Assembly (NCBI GenBank): GCA_003996215.1
Contig: QJPP01007217.1
Location: 248,001 to 312,000 of the forward strand
Reading direction: 5' to 3'
Length of the DNA stretch: 64,000 bases
DNA from: Jaltomata sinuosa
Taxonomy: Eukaryota > Streptophyta > Magnoliopsida > Solanales > Solanaceae
Positions 37,270 to 46,765 of this stretch are shown in pieces. Numbering within the stretch: position 1 is the first letter of the stretch; every line of letters starts with the position of its first letter. The notes beneath the pieces were generated by a model that saw only the letters and a program-made list of their open reading frames with translations, did not search any database and had not been told where the DNA came from. The translations under genes were made by a program, and so were the position numbers.

Positions 37270-40200
37270 TTATTTGAAAAAGAATTTCCAAATCTCTCTA
37301 TCTGTTAGCTCTTTCACTAAATGGGCACCAAAAACACCTTCCTCGTCGACCACACTTCTCAAATGCCGTGCTGCACTGTTAAAGCTCACATAATTCCTTT
37401 TCGCAGCCAGGTATATTACTCCATATGGAGGCCTCAGACACTGGTAGGTTAAAGAAGGCAAAAAATTGTCACAGCTCCCGTTAAATAAACTAAATATAGG
37501 AAGCAGTACTTGCAAAATGAAAATTGCAGTAACCAATACTTGTGATAAATAAAAAGAAAAAATAGAGGTTGCATAAAATCAAACATAACAGCTAAAATCT
37601 GGAGTGCAAAGGGAAACTCATTGGCATGTTAAGCATACCTTTTTTATAAGCCCATATAGCTTCTTGAGGGAGGGCACTGAGTAGGGAAGTTCAGTCATTA
37701 AAATTACATCATATCCACCTTCGCCATTGTCTGCATCATTAGCCCTCTCCCATGCTCTGCTTCCCGAGAGCTTCCTAGATCTCCTTAAGGAAGACTCCAG
37801 CCCCAATATGCTCCCGTCTTGGCTACTACAACCATCCATGAAATCCTCCTCTGACAAGCTAAGGCTCATTCCTGTTGGTACCTCAGATATATCATTCCTC
37901 ACCACAGATAAGACTGTAGGGAGTTCCTCCCACTCCCCAGCATAGAAGTGCACCACTGGAGCAAGAATCTGTCTTGAAGGAGTCAAAGGACTCTCAGGTT
38001 GGCGGCTCTGCCTATCACGGGCCTGCTCAAGGTTTGCTAAAACATTAGGGATGGTGGTGCATCTTATAGTTTCTGCACTGAGGTCTTGAAAATGTACTGT
38101 TGAAGCTCCCTGCAAGAGGTTATGTTACATCAGTTTATTGGAGTAACTAAAGCAAGGGTCCTATGGAGCTATACCCATCAAGGTTCACTACAATTGGACT
38201 TCAGCTACCATGTCCGTATACTATAAATTTGTAACTCCGTCATTTGAATTCACACACTCGTGAGTTGTGACATGAGTTGAATTTTTGACTTAACATCCAC
38301 CTCCTGCATTATTTAAGCCCCCCTAAGTGATGACAGTTACAACTTACAATATATCCTCAAAGAATGCAAACTGTCACCCTGCACCATTCAGGCTCTTAAA
38401 ACTAATTTATTGATAAAAACAGGACCCTAAGAGGTTTAAAAATTTCTATGCTTTGGGACCTTACACAAATTCAGTTGTTCTCATTGCAGGTCAAGTAGGT
38501 TCTGCATGTTCACAGGGCACCCTTTCAAAACTGTGCAATCTAGTGCTCATTGTTTAGGGAGAACTTGTAACTACATATAGAGTCTGAAAGATCCAAAAAG
38601 GTGCTCCATTTAACAGGGATACATCTATTTTGTCCAGGATATACTTCTGAGAAAAAACTGAAATTTTGAGCCTCTTAAATCTTCCTTGAAAACAACAGAA
38701 ATTCCCAATGACAGCTTTAGTTATCTACAAGTTGGGTTTGCAAGTGGTCATGATAAAAAGTTGAAAATTGCATAATGTTCAGATTACCTAAGCTCGATGC
38801 TCCAGGAATGATACGGTAGATAAAAATGTAAGACATAAAATTAAGTAGGAACAGAAAAATGCTATCGGGTGCTACACTGGAAAAGAATACCTACCAAAGT
38901 GAAAGGTAAGTTTTATAAAATGGTTGTTGGGCCCATAAAATAGGACGGTTGAAAGAGAAAAATACTATCGGGTGTTATGTTGCAGAAGAACACCTACCAA
39001 AGTGAAAGGTAAGTTCTATAAGATGGTAGTTAGGTCAATAATATTATATGGGGTAAATGATCCTCTAAGGTCCATCATTGTATGAGATGGATGTCGCACA
39101 AATGTAAATGTTAAGATAGATGTGCAGACTATAAATAATTATTCAACAATAGAAATAAACACATTCCGTAGAAAGTGCAAGTAGCACATATAGAGAATAA
39201 AACGTGAGAAGATTGCTTGAAATGATTTGGTCATTTCCTACAAGACGTTCAAATGCACCGGCAATAAGTGTATAAGTGTAACCATGATGATTGAAAGGCC
39301 TTTAAAAGGAACGAAACAGACTAAAATCACATATAAGAAAGTCATCTTAAGCAACCTAAAGTCTCTTAAAAGTCCATGCAAGCTTAGCAAAAGATCGAAT
39401 ACAATGGGAAAAAAATACATATAGGCGAGAGGAGAGTCAGCCATTTGGTTTGCTTAAATTAGGTCCATTAATTGCTATGAGTCTTCTAATCTTGTTAGAG
39501 ATTCATATCTGAGTAGAACTTAAATTAATGATTATTAGAATGAAACGAGGGCACAAATGAAGTATAACGGATAGTGATGATTCTTACAGCAAGACTCTGA
39601 TTAGCTTGAGATTGAGACTTATGATATACTAGTTTTTGGATGTATAACCAAATTTTACCCAACAAAAGAGGGGATACAAAAGAAACAAGAAAGGAACAAT
39701 AAGAAGGATACTGACAAATGTGGGATTAAATGACTTCTATTATGAAAATCCTGGTTTGAAGCAATGCACATAGTTCGGTGACGATTAGTGACAAATATGA
39801 TAATCGAAAGACGACTTCTCAGAAATCAACTGATTTATTTCCAGCAGTTGACACCCTTTGTGTGCCTAGATTCAGTTTTAGAAATACATCCTGAACACTT
39901 TACACCAATGAAATTCAAAATTATATTTGTCATAGATTTCTGCACAAAGACTACATTAAAGCTGTTACCTTCAAACAAGCGAAAATTCCAGGAAGCCCGT
40001 AACTGCAACCAAGCTGAAAGGAAGATGTCCATAAAGGAAAACAGAATTAACTTCCACTATTCAAAGAGAGGAATATTGGGAATACAATTTTATATGGTTA
40101 CTTCATCTCCTATAGCTATGAGGAGAGATTATAGACCGAATGAAAAGCAAAGGTGCAATCTATGCAAATGCTAAAGGCACAAGCATGTCATTTAAGCATC

Positions 40201-42465
40201 AAATCACCAAGAAATGTATCACAAGATTAAAGATAGAGATTTCAAGCAACACTAATAACAGTAATAAAATATATGATGGACTAAGACCCTAACCAGTGCC
40301 AGCATTACCACCATTAACCAACAATAATCACAAGTTATTTCAGCGTGCTTTGGGTCTTTATGGAAAAGTTTCAAAAATGTTATGCATGGCAAGCCACATT
40401 GTGGGTGGTTACGTGCAGTATATCATGTACATAAATCTTTTGTTGAAATAAGCTACAATTCAAAAGGCACCAACTAATGATGCATATTAGGGGCCCTATT
40501 ATCTTGGAGGCAAATAGTTATCTTTCCACAAAAAAAAACTTATGCTAAGGTCCATTGGCACAAAAAGGTTACTCTTGAACCAAGCTTTATGATCTTTTGC
40601 TTGCTCTCAGCCTATCCCATCATCAAGGTCAACAACAACAACAACATACCCAGTATATTCCCACAAAGTGGGGTCTGAGGAGGGTAGAATGTACGCAGAC
40701 CGTACCTTTACCCCAGAGTGAAGTAAAGAGGTTGTTTCCGATAGACCCTCAGCTCAAAACAGTCCAAGATATATAACAAATAAACAAAACAACAGATAGT
40801 CACAAAACTATACTGCAACAAAATAATCAAGGTTACTCTTGAACCAAGCTTTATGATCTTTTGCTTGCTCTCAGCCTATCCCATCATCAAGGTCCTCTAA
40901 GGTAATTTAAAACGCTAATACCAAGTTCCAAAAGATCCATTTTTGCAGTGACCATTTCTTATGGAACTTTTGTGCTACAGTTAAGTTGGTGTTGTCCAAA
41001 AGGAACCATAAAGATAATTTGCTTCTACCCTCTAACACATGTTTCTTGAATCTACTGATACCAAGTCCAGAAACGTGCTACTAAACAGGTATTACATTTA
41101 TCACATACTTCTCTGCTTAGCAACAAAGCTCCCTGGCGTTTGAACAGATCATTGTAGAAACTTGTATGTAGATTGATCTAGATTCTTCTAAATATGCATG
41201 TTAATTCATTGTTATTCAACAATAGTGAAGATGAGGTAATAAATGGTTCAAATGCATGTAAATCACACGAATGATTTCAGATGAAGTACCTCAAGCACCC
41301 TTTTGCCTCTTAAGCTCAGTTGTCCATCCCGAATCTCATGCTTGAGAACATTAACAAGATCAATTGAGATGTCCCAACATTTAAGATGTCCTGTAGTGCA
41401 ACAGGTCAACTTTCGGAGTTAAAACTGATTATTCAATGCCCTTTTACAATTTCTGACATCAAAACCTGTTAAAATTTATTTATAACATTTGGCCTATGCA
41501 GAAACCAGCAACTGTACCTACCATCGGACTTTGAGGATATTGTTTCTGAACCAGTGAATCCAATTATATCAGCGACACTGACTCTACCCTGCATAACATA
41601 GAAACAAGTGCATTTCAAGTTACATATTAAAATCTTTTAGCAGCTGAACACGGAAAAAAAGAGATTTTATGCATTTATATCTAAGCTCCAGATAGTGCAA
41701 TAGGGCATGCATGATTTTCAAGTGAAAAACACAGATCCGACTGCAAAACTATATTCTCTCAATTTCAAGAGAGATGGTCCAACTGTAAAACTATATTCTC
41801 TCAATTTCAAGAGAGATGGCCCATTTTGTAATATGAGGGTCAAATTGACTACATTTGGGATTCTTGGACATTGTTAATTCTTTTTTTATAAATAGTTTTT
41901 ACATATTTAGGAAACATACAGGTATACAATAGCTTCCCAAAGGAAGATAACAATTTTTTGAACTAGAAATATCGATCCTAGGCTATTTCCTGCCATGTCA
42001 CTATGTCAGCCACCTTCTCAAAGACTAAGTACAGCTCCCGGAATTCAAATAAGGAAGAGTTATGAGTCCTTATAAAAAAAAAGAAAGGAAAGCGTTATGA
42101 GTAGCCACCCATCCTTAAGAAATATGACCAGAAACTTCACTTGAAACAATTTGTATCAACAGAAAAATAATTGTACCATTTGTACCTTGAAGACATCGAT
42201 TCCTTGAAAGTCTACAGTCTCACCAGCATATTTGTAGGGATGAGTCGCCTGCACAATTTAATGCACATGTGAGACTCAAGAAAACTGAAAAACTAAAAGG
42301 AAACTTTTTGAAACCAGCGAAAGAAGGTAATACCTTTGATGGAACTATCTCTACAGCCGGTAAGGGAAGATGGACATCTTTGTCGGATATGACCGACATG
42401 TGACACCCTCGGTCTTGAGATATGAAACCAGGCAAGCATTGAGCAAGAAGTGATCGTGTACGCAT
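37270..42465 (-). CDS. METTL18/HPM1-like protein-histidine N-methyltransferase
   Basis: A seven-beta-strand SAM-dependent methyltransferase. The family (yeast HPM1, human METTL18) methylates a histidine of ribosomal protein uL3. Exons, 5' to 3': 42465-42334, 42248-42186, 41588-41522, 41390-41290, 40013-39969, 38109-37639, 37440-37270; 1050 nt, 349 aa, close to the Arabidopsis homologue At2g43320. The family block KCWDISIDLVNVLKHEI precedes LSLRGKRVLE. SAM motif I is on the 45-nt exon 5 (LGCSYGLPGIFACLK). Then come VHFQDLSAETIRCTTIPNV, a plant-type Ser/Arg-rich insertion of about 100 residues, GYDVILMTELPYSV, and the C-terminal strands GVIYLAAKRNYVSF. The start ATG has an in-frame stop just upstream. 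The middle glycine of motif I (GxGxG) is Ser here. The substrate is inferred from the family only. Confidence 0.88.
38853..39480 (+). mobile_element. Degenerate RTE-like LINE fragment with a 103-bp internal tandem duplication
   Basis: One frame reads PTKVKGKFYKMVVRSIILYG, the conserved end of the RTE-type reverse transcriptase region also seen at 44470-44515. Downstream decayed pieces follow (RSNAPA; KDRIQW) up to about 39440. The first part is duplicated with a 103-bp period (units from 38853 and 38956). Several stops and frameshifts show it is dead. It lies in intron 5 of the methyltransferase gene, antisense to it. Confidence 0.65.
40565..40894 (-). mobile_element. Retroelement 3' end (198 bp) between exact 66-bp direct repeats
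   Basis: The inserted segment 40631-40828 is the (TTG)n-tailed RTE/TS-SINE 3' end in reverse orientation: AACAACAACAACAACATACCC at the left, then the GTGGGGTCTGAGGAGGGTAG block. It is bordered by identical 66-bp direct repeats at 40565-40630 and 40829-40894. They run from aaggttactcttgaacc to cccatcatcaaggtc, with no mismatch seen. It lies in intron 4 of the methyltransferase gene. Confidence 0.85.
41740..41823. repeat. 42-bp tandem duplication in an intron
   Basis: Two head-to-tail units, 41740-41781 and 41782-41823, differ at only two or three positions. Each contains a TTCTCTCAATTTCAAGAGAG stretch that is itself nearly palindromic. They lie in intron 2 of the methyltransferase gene. Confidence 0.9.
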
Positions 42466-42970
42466 TATATGCTATTCTCAGGTATATCAAGCTCGCTGAA
42501 GAGAGAACCTGTAAATGGAACCATCAAAATAAATAACAGTTCTAAACTTCAGACTCTTTTTTCTTTTCCAACTAAAGAGAATTCAATTTGGATTTGCTCG
42601 CCTATGGTAGAATTCCTCCTGAATACATGCATGGATGACAAAGTGTGGAGTGAAAATAGTACATTATATCATAAATCTTCTATTGGACTCTGTACGAGTA
42701 TAGGGATGTTTGAATTTTTTCAGGGAATTTCTTAGCCTATATTACCTATCTTAAATAGAAATGACACAATCTTAATGTGAAAAATGAAAATAAAATAAGT
42801 GTTTGCCTCTGCTGAGGATACCAAATAATATTATAAAGTCAAGGAAAAAGAAACCTTGTTTGTTGATGATTTGTTTGTTGATGATTTAAAACTTTTAACT
42901 AGAAACAATGGTGTTCTTGTTTATAAAAGGAGGAGTGGGGATACAAGATCTCAGACTTCACAACAAATGC

Positions 42971-44188
42971 TGATAAGTCACATTTATATGTGTATTTATG
43001 CCTTTTCTCATGTTTGAATTATTGAGTTTTAAGTAATATATGATGTAATTTCTCACATATTTGTGTTGTTTTGATGATATACATATGCAATGAAGGAGAC
43101 AAGGAGGAAATACACAAGATTCAAGTGAAAGATATGCAATAAATGAAGAAAGTTGGGTACAAAACATCCCCGACCATCGCAGTGGTTGAGTTTCTGGCGC
43201 TGCGACGGTGTGACTTGAGTACAAAATTTCAGCCCTTTTATTTTAGGGTTGCAGAAGGGGATATGAAAAGGGACTTCGGAGGCTACGGATTGGGGGGAGG
43301 CCGCACACTACAGACAGATGCAACTTTTGGGAGAAAGAGGAGAGAAAGAAGAGAAAACTCTAAGATTTTCAAGGAGGATTCAAGAGATTTAGAGTTTCTT
43401 CTAAACCTTCTTCTTCTCTTAATCTTTTGTTATGAACATGTGACTCTTAACTTTTCTATGATTGTTCTTGCTCTATTTATGGAGTAACTTTCTCGTAGTT
43501 GAGTTTTGATGAAACCTATGATTTAATTAATGATTAATGTTCCTTTCATCTCATGTGTTTAATTGATTCCTTGAGGAGTTTATTGATTTATTAATCGCAA
43601 GAGATATATCTATTTCTTCATTGCATTGATTGGGTTTAGGATAGTCTTTTTTTGAAATTGATTCTATTCGTGAGAAGGGATTAGTATTTTGACTTTAGAA
43701 TTGTCACGTAGATATTCGAGAGAAGTCTATATTTTTCTATCTATAGGGAATCATTAAACAATACTTTCGCATCTTTATACATCTTTTTGTTTCTATTAAT
43801 TGTATAACCGAAAGGAGTACAATTATTAGAAACAATTAGAGGGATTGAATGTATTCGCAAGGAACGTTCATACTTTAATGAGGATTGATGAAAGGTATTA
43901 TAAGTCGCTAGTTATTCCATAGATGGATTCTTGACTCAACTCATTTATCTCCCTAAGTTATAAGTGTTTGTTCTAATTGTGTTGGTTATTTCTTTTGTTC
44001 TAATTGTGTTGGTTATTTCTTTTTCCCGTCATTATTAAGTTTAACAATCATATTTCCAAAATTATCAAATTTCTCAAATAGTAATCAAGCAATACACGCA
44101 TATTAGAAACCAAATCCTCGTGGGATCGACATTACTATCTTTGACAAGCATGAGTTTTAGTGTTTATACACGCATTTTGCACTCGTCA
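42971..44188. mobile_element. Solo LTR of an LTR retrotransposon inserted in the L1 remnant
   Basis: The 1218-bp element begins TGATAAGTCACATTT and ends GCACTCGTCA, the canonical TG...CA form. A perfect 5-bp target duplication, aatgc, flanks it at 42966-42970 and 44189-44193. No internal domain or second LTR is present. Deleting the element and one aatgc copy restores the L1 frame through HNKCLLSKW, which supports the boundaries. A frame inside it at 43143-43487 has no recognisable product. Confidence 0.88.
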
Positions 44189-44270
44189 AATGCCTTTTAA
44201 GTAAATGGTTGTGGAGATTAAATGACCATAGGTAGGAGCTATGGAAGGAAATTATCATCACTACATATGG

Positions 44271-45244
44271 TATGCAAGTTCAGTGAGGTGACCCCTGAGA
44301 CTGATGTGGAAGTGAGGCTTGATACACATGTCATCCAAAAGAGAGGTAGCTTCAAGTATCTTGGGTCTATTATCCACGAAAATGGTGAGATTGACGAGGA
44401 TGTTACACCGTATTGGGCCAGGGTAGGTTTGCATCCGGAGTTTTGTGTGATAAGAAGGTGCCGCCTAAACTTAAAGGCAAGTTCTACAGAGTAGCGGTTA
44501 GACCGGCTATGTTGTAGGGGGCGGAGTGTTGTCAAGAACTCTCACGTACATAAGATGAAGGTGGCAGACATGAGGATGTTACGCTGGATGTATGGGTTCA
44601 CTAGGAGAGATAGAATTAGGAATGATGATATCTGAGACAAGGTGGGAGTGACTTCGGTGGAAGACAATATGCGGGAAGCGAGGTTGAGATGGTTCGGGCA
44701 TGTGATGAGAAGATGCACAGAGACCCTAGTGCGGAGGTGTGAGAGGTTGGCTATGGATGGATTCAATAGAGGTAGAGGTAGACTCAAGAAATATTGGAGA
44801 GAGGTGATTAGGCAGGATATGGCGCAGTTGCAACTTACCGAGGACATGACCCTAGATAGGAAGGTGTGGAGGACACGGATCAGGGTAGAAGGTTAGTAGG
44901 TAGGGTTGCATCATACTAGTAGGTAAGAGCGCAGTGTATTGTTGCCCTTATTAGTAGTTGTAGGACTACTCTGGTAGTTTCTTTCGAATTTTGATACTAT
45001 CTAGTGTTTTGTATAGTTCGAATGTAGTATTTTTTTTGTTGTAGTATTGTTTTGTGCCTATTTGTTGTTTCCGTTTATTGTCTATATCTCTTGTACTTCC
45101 ATTACATCTTTTTTCTGGTTATTTTTTACTTGAGTCGGGGGTCTATTGGAAACAACCTCTTTACTTTCACCTCCGAGGTAAAGGTACGGCCAGGCAGACC
45201 CCACTCTGTAAGAATACACTGGGTATGTTGTTGTTGTTGTTGTT
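44271..45244 (+). mobile_element. 5'-truncated RTE-type LINE with reverse-transcriptase end and (TTG)n tail
   Basis: The conserved RTE-clade C-terminal polymerase region is easily read: [79 protein letters not shown] and RIRVEG, ending at 44896. Frameshifts and a stop near 44500-44640 show decay. The 3' UTR follows, ending GTTGTTGTTGTTGTT. An imperfect 8-bp target duplication (acatatgg at 44263-44270, aagtatgg at 45245-45252) marks insertion into the L1 copy. Confidence 0.9.
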
Positions 45245-46543
45245 AAGTATGGGCAAAAGGATCTTTGGCACCCTAAAGCAGTGATAACACCAAATAACAA
45301 CAGCTGTATGGAAAAATATTTGTAGACTTCGGAATGACTTTCAACAGAATATCACATTTAAGCTAGGAAATGGGAGAAGCATTAAATTTTGGACAGATAA
45401 TGGCATGAAAGCGGAAGACTGGTGAATATCTTCCCTAGCTTATTCAACATGTGCTTAAGCAAAGAAGTCATGGTGGCTGATTGCTTCACGGAAACAGGAT
45501 GGCTTATACACTTCAGAAGAGATTTAATGACTGGGAGTTAGATGAAATTACTCAACTCTTAAATTTTCTGCAGTCTATTTCCCTTGATGTTAACAGGAGG
45601 AACTCTCAAATTTGGTTAGAACAAGAATGGATACTTCACTGTGAAGAGCTACTACACTCTTCTACAGCAGCAAGAAGAGAACTGGGAGTTCAATTGGCCT
45701 TGGAAAATGCTTTGGAGAACCAGAGCACCCCCCCTCCCCCACCCCCAAAAGCAGTCTGTTTTGTATGGATAGCTGCAAAAGAGGCTTGTCTAACTCAAGC
45801 TTCTAGCCTCATTGGAAACAAACAATCATCTTCTATTTCACTGTAAATTCTCCTGGCAGATATGGTCATGCATTCTTAACATTTCTGGAGTCAGCTAGGT
45901 GATGCCCCAGGATGTGAGGAGCCTCTTATCTTGCTGGCAAGGACAGTGGATTGAAAGAGGAAGAAGCAGACTTGGAAGACTGCCCCTATATGCATCATGT
46001 GGACACTATGGTTGGTGAAAAAAAATAGATGCTTTGAAGGGAAGAAATTGCATTCATCCTTTTTGAAATATAGATGCTTACAAACACTATATTTGCGATG
46101 CAAGAATAGTCCATTGTAAAACCAAACTCTTCTATGGAGTTTTTAGAGTCTTTGATGTTGTAAACTTGACCATAGTAATAGAGATCCACGTATCATTTCA
46201 TATGACTTCAATAGTATGGACTTCAAATGACACTTAAATCGAAGGATTACATATAAAATAATTACAAGTTTAAACTTATTGAGGAAATTCTTAGAGATTA
46301 ACAATGATAGATGCAATTTATGTTAATTATATATGGAAAGTAAAATTGGTGTGTACAGATGTATGGACTCAATTTTTTTGTTTCCAAATGAGCCATATTG
46401 TATCAATCAGAAGTACCCCCTTCTGAATTTATTGTAATAAGGACGCTTCTGCAGTAATAGTACATGCGCAGATATTTAAGTAATCGTGATAAACAAATTA
46501 ATTTCAGCCCTTCTCTTAGATTCCAAAGACACAGAAGTAAAGT

Positions 46544-46747
46544 CGCAACCAAGGGTGTGTCCTAGTGGTCAATGAACTAATGAAGTGGGTTGAGAACCGG
46601 TTTCAGGTTCAAATCTAAGCAGAGGCAAAGTCTTGGTGGACACAATTACTATGTTGGTGGAAGTAGCAAGTGCTACGTGGAACTAGTCTAAAATGCACGC
46701 AAACTGACCCGGACACCACAATTATCACAGGCAAAGAAAGGGAAAAA
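46544..46747 (+). mobile_element. tRNA-derived Solanaceae SINE with 18-bp target duplication
   Basis: The tRNA-like head has an A-box-like GTGTGTCCTAGTGGTCAA and B-box GGTTCAAATC. The body contains CTTGGTGGACA, GTGGAACTAGTC and GACCCGGACACCAC, and the tail is A-rich. Flanking direct repeats at 46526-46543 and 46748-46765 match at 17 of 18 positions (aagacMcagaagtaaagt). Confidence 0.88.
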
Positions 46748-46765
46748 AAGACCCAGAAGTAAAGT

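Larger units (their letters stand above)
42895..46165 (+). mobile_element. L1-type LINE remnant (ORF2 C-terminal region, zf-RVT), split by two later insertions
   Basis: Plant L1 ORF2 sequence is recognisable in three pieces. The first ends at 42970 (KGGVGIQDLRLHNK). The second, 44194-44270, follows directly (CLLSKWLWRLN, then ELWKEII). The third starts at 45245 (KYGQKDLW), passes FPSLFNMCLSKEVMVADC, and reaches the zinc-knuckle region (WIAAKEACLTQ; LFFHCKFSWQIW) near 45880. Weaker similarity runs to about 46165. Removing the two inserts restores continuity of the element, but stops and frameshifts show it is a pseudogene. It lies upstream of the first coding exon of the methyltransferase gene and antisense to it. 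Confidence 0.8.

Noticed and set aside
39788..40174. 128-aa plus-strand frame in the methyltransferase intron
   Set aside because: It overlaps, antisense, the real 45-nt microexon at 39969-40013 and shows no family similarity.
43143..43487. 114-aa frame
   Set aside because: It lies wholly inside the solo LTR and has an arginine/glutamate-rich composition expected from purine-rich LTR sequence.
45481..45846. 121-aa frame as an independent host gene
   Set aside because: Its content (CFVWIAAKEACLTQ) is the plant L1 zf-RVT region and it continues into the L1 remnant, so it is transposon debris.
46544..46600. Possible tRNA gene from A-box and B-box motifs
   Set aside because: The promoter boxes belong to a SINE head flanked by target duplications; no tRNA cloverleaf with anticodon arm is complete. 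The same applies at 1650-1878 and 55180.
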